DNA from: Paenibacillus mangrovi
Lineage (GTDB): Bacteria > Bacillota > Bacilli > Paenibacillales > Paenibacillaceae
DNA: 64,000 nucleotides
NCBI RefSeq assembly: GCF_022898935.1
Contig: NZ_JALIRP010000001.1
Span: 434,001 to 498,000, forward strand
Direction of reading: 5' to 3'
Shown here: one piece after another, positions 52,400-61,695 of the stretch
Numbering within the stretch: the stretch's first letter is position 1
Layout of the letters: each line of letters opens with the position of its first letter
The notes under the pieces: model-generated
Seen by the model: only the letters and a program-made list of their open reading frames with translations
What the model was told of the DNA's origin: nothing
The model's database searches: none
Translations under genes and position numbers: made by a program

Positions 52400-53524
52400 T
52401 CACCCTTCATCCTTATTTTTCTTGGCCCCAATTACTTCTTCAACCGCATGCTTCATTAACACCCCCGCCCGATCCCAGGATAAGCGAAGCACATCTCTTC
52501 TCCCTTGGAGTCCTTTTCGTTTGCAAAGCTCGGGATTTTCATATGCTTTCCTCATGTTCTTTTTCAAGCTGTTCAGATCCGGTTCCGCCCAAAGTTGTCC
52601 CTTTTGCACAAACAGGTTGCTGAACTTTCTCGAGATGGCGCTGTTCATGCTGCTTGACGGGCTCCTCAGCTGGTACGGAATCAGGAACGAGTTACCCGGC
52701 GAAAGGAAATCCATTTGCCCGCCCCAACCTGTAGCGATGACCGGTACGCCGCTCGCCAAAGCTTCTAAAAAAGGCAGTCCGACACCCTCGCCACGAGTGG
52801 GGAGGACGAAGGCATCGGCGAGCGTATACAAACCTTTTTGCTGGCTTTCACTGAGATGGCGGCCCAGAATGACAACAGGGGCTGTATCTTTTTGAATTCC
52901 CAGTCTTTTTTTGTATTGCCATATTTTTTGTTGAATCCATTTCTCGTTCTCTTGAGCCGCATATCCGTTCGTTTTGATCACAAGAATGACGTTATCCTTA
53001 GAGGAGAACTCCTCCCAGTAAGCTTTTAGCAAACCCTCCGGATTTTTGCGATGCTGAAAGCCGAATACAGATACGAACGTAAACTTGCCTGCCGCACTCG
53101 GCAAAAGCATCTTCTTATTGTTCGGATGAAACTCCTTGGTGTCTACGCCATGGGGAACAATGAAAATCGGGACTTTCACACCGCTTCTCATTAGTGCCCT
53201 CTTATTATGCTGGGAGGGTACACAAATCGCATCAAATTTGTTCATATGGGAAAGCCAGCTTTGGGGGGTCCTACTTGTTTCCCAAACGGTATTCAAAATA
53301 ATGAAATCATACATACTGCGCTCTTTCTTCCACTCGATGCTACTAGGAATATGGTGATAAATTAGCGCCTTTTTGCCTTGGGAGTCGTTTATACGATGGT
53401 TTGAGGCACCTATACTAACGGCTACACCCTGCCGCTTTAGAGATTGTGCATACGCTCTACTGGCACGGCCAAGTCCGCTTAATTTGTGGACGGGTCCCTT
53501 CCAGACAACATAATAAGGCTTCAT
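52400..53524 (-). CDS. GT4-family glycosyltransferase, likely mannosyltransferase
   Basis: A 374-residue GT-B enzyme with FIVPHGVDTKEFHPNN, FVSVFGFQHRKNPEGLLKAYW and the donor site LPTRGEGVGLPFLEALASGVPVIATGWGGQMDF (parts shown; E-x7-E is EGVGLPFLE). It starts inside the stop of the preceding DUF6492 gene (ATGA overlap) and is followed by a GDP-mannose synthase, so GDP-mannose is the probable donor. Acceptor is unknown. Confidence 0.87.
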   Translation of the reverse strand: MKPYYVVWKGPVHKLSGLGRASRAYAQSLKRQGVAVSIGASNHRINDSQGKKALIYHHIPSSIEWKKERSMYDFIILNTVWETSRTPQSWLSHMNKFDAICVPSQHNKRALMRSGVKVPIFIVPHGVDTKEFHPNNKKMLLPSAAGKFTFVSVFGFQHRKNPEGLLKAYWEEFSSKDNVILVIKTNGYAAQENEKWIQQKIWQYKKRLGIQKDTAPVVILGRHLSESQQKGLYTLADAFVLPTRGEGVGLPFLEALASGVPVIATGWGGQMDFLSPGNSFLIPYQLRSPSSSMNSAISRKFSNLFVQKGQLWAEPDLNSLKKNMRKAYENPELCKRKGLQGRRDVLRLSWDRAGVLMKHAVEEVIGAKKNKDEG

Positions 53525-54315
53525 TTGGTTATCATCTTAGAAGATTTAAGATACCCTTTACGTTTGTGAAAAGAAATGGATCGATATGTTTTTGTCAGAG
53601 AAGACATCTTGGAAGGTGAAATTTGAGGAAAACTCAAATGTAAGCTCTTGTTGTTTGCTTGCTTCAGAATCATCTTCCCGGGCGTAGACGAATAAAGATA
53701 ATTTCCATACGTTTCAAATTCAGAGAAAGCAAATTGCTTGGATTTATTCATACTTCTTATAATTGCGGAGTACCAGCTTGTGTTATGTTTAGACTCAATC
53801 GCTTGCTTTAACTGCTTTACTTTTGATTTCTCAAACAACATGTAATGGGTAACGAAGGATAATCGAGAGGAGCGGCCTTTTCCCATCAATTTTTTATACG
53901 TAGTGAAGTATTCGCCCTGACTCCAGTTTCTGCAGAAAAACACGGTCTTGTCGCCGACCCTGAAGACGTGCGGACGAATGAGCACGGTATCGGCATCAAT
54001 AACCAAATAGTACTTTGATGAGCACAACTTATCGCCGCCCAGCTTAAGCAGCTGCTGATAAAGCCACCCAGACCGATCCCACGTTTTGGATTGATAATGG
54101 ATGTCCTTCTTCGTTATTGGCAGAACCGTATCTTCATGGACGAATCTACACCCTTTTTTCAAACAAAGATCAAGAATTCTTTGCTTCCGCGGAGCCACAA
54201 TCATGATTTCGCGGATAGGGTGCTTTACATACTTCCTCACTCCATCAATGACATGGGGGAGTGTCGCTAGATCTTTCTCAATCGCTGGGATTAACACATC
54301 AATTGGGGCTGTCAT
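53521..54315 (-). CDS. DUF6492-family protein (glycosyltransferase-like)
   Basis: A 264-residue protein with the DUF6492 pattern: IDVLIPAIEKDLATLPHVID at the N-terminus, SGWLYQQLLKLG, YLVIDADTVLIRP (a DxD-like metal site as in GT-A enzymes) and SWYSAIIRSM. The start at 54315 is set by GGAG eight bases upstream. It heads an operon with a GT4 and a ManC-like enzyme, supporting a role in assembling a mannose-containing glycan. Catalysis is inferred, not shown. Confidence 0.8.
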   Translation of the reverse strand: MTAPIDVLIPAIEKDLATLPHVIDGVRKYVKHPIREIMIVAPRKQRILDLCLKKGCRFVHEDTVLPITKKDIHYQSKTWDRSGWLYQQLLKLGGDKLCSSKYYLVIDADTVLIRPHVFRVGDKTVFFCRNWSQGEYFTTYKKLMGKGRSSRLSFVTHYMLFEKSKVKQLKQAIESKHNTSWYSAIIRSMNKSKQFAFSEFETYGNYLYSSTPGKMILKQANNKSLHLSFPQISPSKMSSLTKTYRSISFHKRKGYLKSSKMITK

Positions 54316-54523
54316 TTGATCATCTCCATAATCAAATATATGGATTATCATATGCTGGAAAAATGAAACGGAGTGGGTATAGTGAGATTGAAAAACACAA
54401 AAGTTAGCATGACATTCATGCCCGCAGCTTATGAGTTGATTGCAGAGGGTTGAAATTCTCCGCCCGAAAGGTTACATTAACGGAACGAAAGCTCTCAGGA
54501 GCAAGAAGATGTGGAGGTTATAA

Positions 54524-54961
54524 ATGATGCTATTGAACATAAAGTCATACATATACAAACCGGAGGTTGCCGAGCTGTTTTCTTATGCGGTGTTCCCGGA
54601 TGACCAATCGGTCGAGAAGACCATACGCGAATACGAAAGCAACGAAGACTGGCAGCTGTACGGCTATGAAGACGGAGAACTGCTGGTTGGATTAACCGGA
54701 TATGAGAAATCGGGAAGCGAGGTCATTCTCCGCCATATCGCGGTCATACCGGAAAATCGCGGGCTTGGCTACGGAAGAGGAATGATCCTGGAGATCATGA
54801 CCAAGGAGAAGCCGGAACGGGTGATCGCGGAAACAGACGAGGAGGCCGTGGATTTTTACCGGAATCTCGGATTTGTCGTCAGCAGTTTGGGCGAGCAGTA
54901 CCCGGGAATCGAACGCTTCCGCTGTGTCTATGAGGTAGAAAACGAAGAAGATGAGAACTAA
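54524..54961 (+). CDS. GNAT-family N-acetyltransferase
   Basis: A 145-residue protein with the acetyl-CoA site IAVIPENRGLGYGRGMILEIM and the following EAVDFYRNLGFVV. GGAGG precedes the ATG. It is a single gene ending at a good terminator. Substrate is unknown. Confidence 0.85.
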   Translation: MMLLNIKSYIYKPEVAELFSYAVFPDDQSVEKTIREYESNEDWQLYGYEDGELLVGLTGYEKSGSEVILRHIAVIPENRGLGYGRGMILEIMTKEKPERVIAETDEEAVDFYRNLGFVVSSLGEQYPGIERFRCVYEVENEEDEN

Positions 54962-54995
54962 GAAAAAAGCTCCGTCATCAGCAGCGGCAGCATGA

Positions 54996-55027
54996 GATGG
55001 CTTCCTTTGGAAGCCGTCTTTTTTTGT
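54996..55027 (+). terminator. Terminator of the GNAT gene
   Basis: GATGGCTTCC-ttt-GGAAGCCGTC is followed by seven T residues. Confidence 0.9.
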
Positions 55028-55044
55028 TTTCTTTTTGAAAAAAA

Positions 55045-55535
55045 ATGCAACCAAACACCATTTTCATGCATCATTATAGCAGGGGGGAGGAAGCCGGACT
55101 GGATATCATACCTGGACTGAAACAAAAGGATGAGGAAGCGCTTCGACAGCTGATGCGGTTATATGGAAATGATCTGCTGCGTACCGCTTATTTGCTGCTG
55201 CGGGACCGGCATGAGGCTGAAGAAGCCGTACAGGATAGCTTTGTACTCGCTTTTGAGCGGATCAGGCAGCTAAAGGACGATATGAAGCTCAAAAGTTGGC
55301 TTATCCGGATCGTCGTGAACCGCTGCCGCATGAGACAGAGAACCCTTTAAGCTACATCTACCGCGAAGTGATTACGCTTCATTATTTTCAGGAATGGAGT
55401 GTTAATGAAATCGCGGAGCATTTGAATCTGAACAGCAATACGGTCAAGGCCAGACTTGCCAGAGGCCGGCATGCTCTAAGACAGACTTTGGAGAAGGAGG
55501 GGGACATCGAATGGATCAAGGGGAGTCAAATGTGA
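55045..55535 (+). pseudogene. ECF sigma factor gene, broken between regions 2 and 4
   Basis: Sigma region 2 is clear in one frame (LRQLMRLYGNDLLRTAYLLL, EAEEAVQDSFVLAFERI, LKSWLIRIVVNRCRMRQ) and ends with a stop at 55350. Region 4 is clear in another frame (YIYREVITLHYF, WSVNEIAEHLNLNSNTVKARLARGR). The two would join after RMRQRT, but the normal linker of some 30-50 residues is absent and the frame differs. This fits an internal deletion. The start is unclear: AGGGGGGAGG fits best with a CTG at 55099. Its cognate membrane partner follows directly. Confidence 0.85.
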
Positions 55536-55858
55536 AACAAGAACTTGACTGGGAGCTCTCCGGCCTTCAGTTTGGTAAGCAGGCCGAGGTCATCCGGAGA
55601 ACCCATCCCTCGACTTTAAAGGACCGTTTGCGTTCCTTTTGGAATAAAGAGCTGGAGCTCCCAGTAATTCCGCTGGGGACTGCGATTGCGCTGCTATTGA
55701 CGGCGGTATACCTATATCATGCGGTTCGGGAGCCCAAACAAGCCCCTGTTTCCGGTGAAGCAAAGCAGCGCGAATTGATTGAAACGGGAGGCAGCTTTTA
55801 TTGGAAGGACGAATTTGAAAGGAGGCTGGCCCGAATTGAAAATCCGGATCAAAGTTAA
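55511..55858 (+). CDS. Probable anti-sigma factor / membrane partner of the ECF sigma gene
   Basis: A 115-residue protein with a soluble N-terminal half (ELDWELSGLQFGKQAEVIRR), one membrane helix (PLGTAIALLLTAVYLYHAV) and a short external tail. Size, topology and position directly after the sigma region-4 coding segment suggest an anti-sigma factor, although no zinc-binding ZAS motif is visible. It overlaps the sigma remnant upstream and the large TPR gene downstream, so all three were one operon. Confidence 0.6.
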   Translation: MDQGESNVKQELDWELSGLQFGKQAEVIRRTHPSTLKDRLRSFWNKELELPVIPLGTAIALLLTAVYLYHAVREPKQAPVSGEAKQRELIETGGSFYWKDEFERRLARIENPDQS

Positions 55859-58121
55859 GCATGTAGTCTATATTCTGGGTCTCTTCCTGGTGCTTATTGT
55901 CGGTTTAAATTACGGGACATCACCTGCTCAGAGGATGGCAGAAGCAGACCGGGGCTCAAGGCAGGCGGATGCGGAGAAAAAAGAGGAAATCTTACGCAGC
56001 ATTGACGCGGCCAAGCCGGACGAGAAGCTGAAGCTGATTGAGGAACATATGCTGAATGATCGTAGCAGCAACTTGCCCCGTATGTACGATGTTTATATTG
56101 GCCCGGGCGGAACCATGTTCAGCGGACGATCCATGGAGGTGGATACCCGGCCGGAATTCAATCTGAAAGAGATGGTTCCTTATCTGGAGTTCTATGTACA
56201 GTCAGGAAGCTCGGATCCGGATGTCAGCACAGCGGCGAAGCTGCTGGCCTATTATTATGAGGGTTCGGGACAATGGGATAAGGCTTCGCAAATGCTGGAA
56301 AATGCCCTGGAACGCCTGCACATTACCCAATACACCTATGCAAGGAATGAACTGATCTTTATGCAGGTCAAACTGGCCGCAGAGCAAGGACAATACGACG
56401 AACTGCTTCAGCTAAGCGAAAAACTGATCCAGGAGAATAAAAATCAGGTCAATCCAGATACCATGGCACAACTATCTGAATATCTGGCGCAGTATGCCTT
56501 GGTCAAAGGGAAAGCTCCTGAAGTGCTGAAATGGATCCAGACCAAGATGGAGCAGCAGCAAAAGCAGACTACCGATGAACGTGTACACAATTTGTATACG
56601 GATCAGCTTATGGAGATCCAGAATCGTTTGAGCAAGCTCACTTCCGGCGGGAAGAAGGCTCTGACGGAGGTTACTGGCACCATAACCAAATCCAATGGGG
56701 AGCCGGTCGCTTATGCAGGCGTATTTCTGCGGAGGCAGGAAGATGACAACCACAGTATCAATGAATCGGAGCCTTATCAAACCATGACCAATGAACATGG
56801 CGAATACTCGTTTGAAGGTGTGCTTCCCGGAAGCTATAAGCTGTATCTGGGGCTCAATATTAGCCAGATCAATGGATGGACTTGGCCTGTGCTTGCGGAT
56901 GACGGCTGGATCGATCTGAAGGGGCAGGCCAAAGTTCAGGAAAATGTCGTCTTTCAGCCGCTGATGAAGCTGAAGTTCCCTGTCAACGAAGAGGTTATAA
57001 GGGATAAAGCGCTGACTTTTGAGTGGGAACCCGTGGCGGGTGCCGCATACTATAATCTGAATGTAGGCATGAAACTGAAATCAGGTTCATCCAGTCGTAC
57101 GGTCAAACAAGGCATTGTCACCTCCCGGGTACAAATTCCTGTCCAGGACTTGTATGACCAAATATCGGGTGTATCCTCCTATTCGAACGGAAACGAAAAG
57201 GTGCAGCTCGATCCGCTGTCCTTGCTCGGGTATGCCAATACGAAGAACCAATTTTCATGGGGCGTCGAAGCATACAGTGCTGACGGCAAACTGCTGACGC
57301 GAAGCGACGGATACCGCTTGAGCAATGACTTGACGGGAAATCTACCCTTCTTCTATTTGAAGGAACGGAAGATGACAGATGCTGACAAGACGCTGCTTAG
57401 CGGCAAGCTGGATAAGGCGGAGGCCATGTACAAAGCGGATGCCGACCGTGACCCGACGGATATGCATGCCCTGCATATGATGCTGACGGTCCTTGAGGGG
57501 AAAATGATGCTGATTCGGGGAGATGGCAAGGCGGATACCGATACGAAAAAAGCTTTGGAAGCCCAGCAGGTCGAAATTCTGGAGCGGCTGGTTGAGCTGT
57601 ATCCTACGGATGTGTATTACAATTGGCTCTCCGATTATTATTTTAAACAGGCAGATTGGAATAACTATAACCGTTACTATACACTTGTGAAGTCTGTGAG
57701 CCGAATGAAGGACAACAGCTATTCAGATGGTAAGCATGGGATCGCCCTTATGAAGCAGGAAAAACCCGATGAGGCTGCTGTGTATTTTAAAGAGTCAGTC
57801 GAAAACGACTCGAGTCACCGATTTATCGGTACTTACCTGGCACTGCATCTATTCATGGGCGACTCACTGGATGAAGGAATTCAGCTGGCAGCAAAATATC
57901 CTGACCGGATGATGTATAACAACCCGCTTAATTGGGAGGAGCTGCTCCTAGCGATGAAGCGGGAATCTACGGGGAAACGTGACTACAGCGCTGTGCTGAA
58001 GGACAAAATCAGACTTTACATCCAAGGTAAAGACGAAGAGTTGAAACTCTGGCAACCTTCTGCGGATTCAGGTCTTACTGCGATGAAAAAGTTTATGGAT
58101 GCACTCCAGCAGGTTGGCTGA
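55836..58121 (+). CDS. Large membrane-anchored TPR / carboxypeptidase-regulatory-like protein
   Basis: About 761 residues. A basic N-terminus and one helix (VVYILGLFLVLIVGLNY) anchor it; TPR-like helical repeats span ~50-280; VTGTITKSNGEPVAYAGVFL opens a carboxypeptidase-regulatory-like beta domain (~290-370, GEYSFEGVLPGSYKLYLG); an Ig-like region and further TPR-like repeats (LDKAEAMYKADADRDP, DEAAVYFKESVENDSS) follow. The TTG at 55836 lies 10 bases after GGAGG; an ATG at 55779 would overlap the previous gene by 80 bases. It looks like an envelope scaffold or sensor output of the ECF operon. Confidence 0.72.
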   Translation: MKIRIKVKHVVYILGLFLVLIVGLNYGTSPAQRMAEADRGSRQADAEKKEEILRSIDAAKPDEKLKLIEEHMLNDRSSNLPRMYDVYIGPGGTMFSGRSMEVDTRPEFNLKEMVPYLEFYVQSGSSDPDVSTAAKLLAYYYEGSGQWDKASQMLENALERLHITQYTYARNELIFMQVKLAAEQGQYDELLQLSEKLIQENKNQVNPDTMAQLSEYLAQYALVKGKAPEVLKWIQTKMEQQQKQTTDERVHNLYTDQLMEIQNRLSKLTSGGKKALTEVTGTITKSNGEPVAYAGVFLRRQEDDNHSINESEPYQTMTNEHGEYSFEGVLPGSYKLYLGLNISQINGWTWPVLADDGWIDLKGQAKVQENVVFQPLMKLKFPVNEEVIRDKALTFEWEPVAGAAYYNLNVGMKLKSGSSSRTVKQGIVTSRVQIPVQDLYDQISGVSSYSNGNEKVQLDPLSLLGYANTKNQFSWGVEAYSADGKLLTRSDGYRLSNDLTGNLPFFYLKERKMTDADKTLLSGKLDKAEAMYKADADRDPTDMHALHMMLTVLEGKMMLIRGDGKADTDTKKALEAQQVEILERLVELYPTDVYYNWLSDYYFKQADWNNYNRYYTLVKSVSRMKDNSYSDGKHGIALMKQEKPDEAAVYFKESVENDSSHRFIGTYLALHLFMGDSLDEGIQLAAKYPDRMMYNNPLNWEELLLAMKRESTGKRDYSAVLKDKIRLYIQGKDEELKLWQPSADSGLTAMKKFMDALQQVG

Positions 58122-58240
58122 CATAGACAGTTATTGATTTTCATAAATTCTGAAGCTGACCGGAGTCATTGTCCCTTACCTCTTCCCGACCCCTTTCATA
58201 CACTGATATGAACGAGGACACGTTGGAGGGAGAGAAGGTT

Positions 58241-58873
58241 ATGGCAATTCCATATACGGCAGTCGGGGATTCGTTGACGGTCGGCTTTGGAGCCATGCCG
58301 GGAAACGGCTTTGTACCGGTATACCGGAGCATGGCGGAACGGAAACTCGGTGAGTTTGTATCGCATGAGAACTTCGGCATCAACGGGCTAACTTCATCCC
58401 AATTGTACGCAAATATGAAGCGCAGCGCACACCTTCGTAATTCACTAAAGGAAGCGAAGATCATCACCATTTCGATCGGTGGCAATGATTTAATAAGAGC
58501 TGCGAAAAGCGCACCACCACAAAATATCACACAGCATTTCAACAAAGCGCTCTCTCAGTGCCAATCCAATTTCTCAGGGATTATGCAAACCATTAACCAG
58601 CTCAAATCAGGCAGAAGTTCTCCTTATATAGTGCGCGCGGTGGGACTGTATAACCCCTACCCGCAGGTGGAGGCGGCGACGCTGTGGGTTCAGCAGTTCA
58701 ACAGCTATATCAGCGGACATTGGGGTGCGGGATATGCTGCGGCCAATATTTTCTCATCCTTTTACGGACGCGAAAAAGAGCTGCTGTCCCTCGATCATCT
58801 TCATCCGAATGGCAGGGGCTATAAAGTCATCGCTGACCACTTAAATCGAATGGGATACTATCCGCTGGCATAA
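58241..58873 (+). CDS. SGNH/GDSL-family hydrolase
   Basis: A 210-residue esterase/lipase. Block I is YTAVGDSLTVGFGA with nucleophile S11, block III is ISIGGNDLIRA, and block V is LDHLHPNGRGY with the catalytic D and H. No signal peptide is present. B. subtilis LipC, a spore-associated germination lipase, is of this type, but orthology is unproven. The ATG at 58241 follows GGAGGGAGAGAAGG; a longer reading is poorly supported. Confidence 0.87.
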   Translation: MAIPYTAVGDSLTVGFGAMPGNGFVPVYRSMAERKLGEFVSHENFGINGLTSSQLYANMKRSAHLRNSLKEAKIITISIGGNDLIRAAKSAPPQNITQHFNKALSQCQSNFSGIMQTINQLKSGRSSPYIVRAVGLYNPYPQVEAATLWVQQFNSYISGHWGAGYAAANIFSSFYGREKELLSLDHLHPNGRGYKVIADHLNRMGYYPLA

Positions 58874-58900
58874 GGTGCGTAAGCAATGGAAAGAACGATG

Positions 58901-58928
58901 AAAACAGACCCTCAGAGGTCTGTTTTTT
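58901..58928. terminator. Bidirectional terminator
   Basis: AAAACAGACC-ctcag-AGGTCTGTTTTTT lies between the convergent SGNH and TPR genes. Confidence 0.85.
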
Positions 58929-58960
58929 ATGGAGGCCATCAGCGCTCCTATCGGATCGAT

Positions 58961-59626
58961 TTATTTCTTCATCATGCTGCGAACAGCCCATTTCCGTTCC
59001 TGCCGCTTTTTGTATTTGGGAAGCGAGCGGTAGATGTCGATCGATTCCTGAAAGGCAGCCTTGGCGTCATCTTTTCTGTCGAGTGACTTATACATCATGC
59101 CAAGCAGGTAATACCCTTCGCAGGAGGAGGACTGGATATCCTGAAAGCGATGCACGTAATCCACAGCTTTGTCACGGTCGCTGTTTTTGTATACTTCTGC
59201 GAGCCGAAGATAAGGTTGTCCGTATTTCACTCTCGGATTCAGCTCCAGGGCTTTCAGAATATAGGCTTCGCCTTGCTGGATGTGACCCTGCCGCAAATAC
59301 ACGGTTCCAAGATCATCCCAGAATTCTGCTGAATCCTCGGACTGGGACTCGATCGACTCGAGTAATTTTTGCGCTTCTGCATCTTTTTTACGGTCAATCA
59401 GCAATCTTGCCAGCTCATGCTTGGATGAAACATCATTTGGATTCATGCTGATCTGGGTGCGCAGTCTGGAGATTTGCCCCATCTGTTTAAACGGCTTGGT
59501 CAAGCTTGGAAACACACCGACAAAACGTCGGTCTAGCAAATACACGATCACCAGTAGAATAAGAATGGCCAGGAAAGGATTTCCCAGCAGCCTCGATAAT
59601 AGAACGAATCCGAAAATTTTTCCCAT
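58961..59626 (-). CDS. TPR-repeat membrane protein
   Basis: A 221-residue protein with one N-terminal helix (LGNPFLAILILLVIVYLL) followed by four to five tetratricopeptide repeats (AEFWDDLGTVYLRQGHIQQG, EAYILKALELNPRVKYGQ, GYYLLGMMYKSLDRKDDAKA). It presumably scaffolds a protein complex at the membrane. GAGGAGG lies before the ATG at 59626. A Tet(M)-like GTPase lies upstream on the same strand but with only a 44-base gap and no clear promoter, so co-transcription is possible. Confidence 0.8.
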   Translation of the reverse strand: MGKIFGFVLLSRLLGNPFLAILILLVIVYLLDRRFVGVFPSLTKPFKQMGQISRLRTQISMNPNDVSSKHELARLLIDRKKDAEAQKLLESIESQSEDSAEFWDDLGTVYLRQGHIQQGEAYILKALELNPRVKYGQPYLRLAEVYKNSDRDKAVDYVHRFQDIQSSSCEGYYLLGMMYKSLDRKDDAKAAFQESIDIYRSLPKYKKRQERKWAVRSMMKK

Positions 59627-59670
59627 ATATGTCCTCCTCAAACATTTGACTTCAAAAAGATAGAAGCTCT

Positions 59671-61653
59671 TTATGTCGATAACGCGCTGCGTACACTAAG
59701 TATATATTTCGATTGGTCCAGCGGATTCACTCCATGACGCTTCCGCTCGGCTTGAACATCCGGCGGACATGCCTGGTACCCGAAGAATGAGGAAGCCATG
59801 ACACCTTTGCCGCTGGTCATCGAGCGGAGTCTGACTGGATATTCCAGTGAAGTGGCTGCAGGGATGATACCTTCAATGATGCATCTGCCATGAATGACGG
59901 AGGGAGCTTCGAACTCTGCTCTCATCTGTACTAGCTCACTCAGGATTTTGCCTCCGAATTCCTCCGGAACAGTAATCCGGAAGCGAAGCATCGGCTCAAG
60001 CAGGGTGGTTCCTGTGCTAGCCAATCCATTCATAATGCCCATTGGCGTAGCAACGACAAAGTCGAGCGGATGGGTATGCCATACATGATGTTCACCTTCG
60101 ATTAGGGTCACTTTCAGATCGGTGACTTCCCATCCATACAGTCCCTGCTGCAGTGCTTCCGGCACACGTCGCTTCACTTCGTTCTGGTAGCTGGACAGCA
60201 GATGCTCGCTGCGCACTACCGAGCTGTAGATCAGGCCGCTGCCGCGGGGCAGCGGCTCGATGGCAAAACGTAGAATTGCCCAGCAGGGCTTGGGCATGGT
60301 ATAAGCGATGAAGCCTTCTCCGGCTTGAGCCGGCGTTTCCTTATAGATGATGGATGGCTGACTGAACTGGGCCTCCAGACCAAAGCGGGTGAGCAGCAAG
60401 CTGGAAAGGATTTCGAGCTGAATGGCACCCATGACTTTAACATGCAGCTCACGCTCGGACTGCAGCCACTGCAGATCCAGCAGCGGGTCTTCCTCGGTCA
60501 GCTCATGTAGAGCTTCTACAAGTTCCTGATACCGGGACTCATCCTTGGCTTGAACTTGAACGGTCAGGAGCGGAACAGCCAAGGAAGGCGAAGGCGGAAT
60601 GCCGATGGGGCTGCCGAGAATATCGCCGATCTGTGACTGGCTGAGTCCATACACGGCCGCAATATCTCCAGCCTGAAGCTGGCCAAGATCGGTATATTTT
60701 TGGCCGTTCATTTTACGGATTTGCGTTACCTTCTCTTGAACTTCGCGAGTCAGGTTCGTAACGGCATCCCTGTTCTTCAAGGATCCACGATAGAGACGAA
60801 CGAATGATGTGCGTCCCATCTGCTTGTCTCGCTCAATTTTAAAAACGATGCCGGACAGGGCTTCCATTTCATCGCCTGCAGGGGCAGGCAAATATTCGAT
60901 TGCCGCATCGAGCAGTTCGCGGATTCCAAGCCCACGCTGTGAGGAGCCGAAGCAAACCGGGAACAGCTTCGCTTCGCGGCTGAGTGCTTGAAGTTTTTTA
61001 TGAAGCTCAGTCGATGAAATCTCTTCTTCGTCAATGATGCGGCTGAGTATGTCATCATCCAGATCAGCAACCTTTTCCAAGACAAGGCCAGGGGTGAAAC
61101 CAAAGCCGTTTTCAATCGCTTCTCCGTTCCAAACAGGCATAATTCCTGTAAACTCCTCGCCTTCGCCGAGCGGGGTCTGCAAGGGGACGGTATGAACGGT
61201 AAGTAGCCTGTTTATGTCCTGCATCACTTGCGCGATGGAAACGCCGAGGCGATCCATTTTATTGACGAAAATTAGTGTGGGAATTCCCATCGTCCGCAGG
61301 GCATGCCACACCGTTTCCGTCTGGGATTGTACGCCTTCTGCGGCCGAGATAATCAGGATGGCACCGTCCATGACACGCATGGAGCGTTCGACTTCCGATA
61401 GAAAATCGACATGTCCGGGAGTATCAACCAGGTTAATGTGAATGCCTTTCCACATAAGGGATGTAGCAGCGGAACGTACGGAAATGCCGCGTTCCCGCTC
61501 GATTTCGAGTGAATCCGTCTGTGCGGTTCCTTGATCGACACTTCCGAGAGCACGGATGGCACCACTTTCGTACAGCATATGCTCTGTTGTTGTCGTCTTG
61601 CCTGCATCCACGTGTGCGAAGATGCCTATATTTCTAAGAGTTTGCGCTGTCAT
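59671..61653 (-). CDS. Tet(M)/EF-G-type ribosomal protection-like GTPase
   Basis: A 660-residue translational GTPase. G1 is AHVDAGKTTTTE, G2/switch I RERGISVRSA, G3 DTPGHVDF, G4 NKMD. Domain order follows EF-G and Tet(M), and IERERGISVRSAATSLMW with the C-terminal GKGVMASSFFGYQACP matches the ribosomal-protection family. Tet(M) proteins remove tetracycline from the ribosome; chromosomal relatives may have other roles. The ATG at 61653 is used because NIGIFAHVDAGKT follows closely. The leader carries a duplicated 20-bp element. Confidence 0.85.
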   Translation of the reverse strand: MTAQTLRNIGIFAHVDAGKTTTTEHMLYESGAIRALGSVDQGTAQTDSLEIERERGISVRSAATSLMWKGIHINLVDTPGHVDFLSEVERSMRVMDGAILIISAAEGVQSQTETVWHALRTMGIPTLIFVNKMDRLGVSIAQVMQDINRLLTVHTVPLQTPLGEGEEFTGIMPVWNGEAIENGFGFTPGLVLEKVADLDDDILSRIIDEEEISSTELHKKLQALSREAKLFPVCFGSSQRGLGIRELLDAAIEYLPAPAGDEMEALSGIVFKIERDKQMGRTSFVRLYRGSLKNRDAVTNLTREVQEKVTQIRKMNGQKYTDLGQLQAGDIAAVYGLSQSQIGDILGSPIGIPPSPSLAVPLLTVQVQAKDESRYQELVEALHELTEEDPLLDLQWLQSERELHVKVMGAIQLEILSSLLLTRFGLEAQFSQPSIIYKETPAQAGEGFIAYTMPKPCWAILRFAIEPLPRGSGLIYSSVVRSEHLLSSYQNEVKRRVPEALQQGLYGWEVTDLKVTLIEGEHHVWHTHPLDFVVATPMGIMNGLASTGTTLLEPMLRFRITVPEEFGGKILSELVQMRAEFEAPSVIHGRCIIEGIIPAATSLEYPVRLRSMTSGKGVMASSFFGYQACPPDVQAERKRHGVNPLDQSKYILSVRSALST

Positions 61654-61695
61654 AAAATTATGTAACACTCCATCTCGTTTTTCAAAATAAATGAG

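Noticed and set aside
55330..55360. Programmed -1 frameshift joining the two halves of the ECF sigma gene
   Set aside because: The CCCTTTA heptamer is in the wrong phase for slippage, no downstream stimulator was seen, and the linker is missing anyway.
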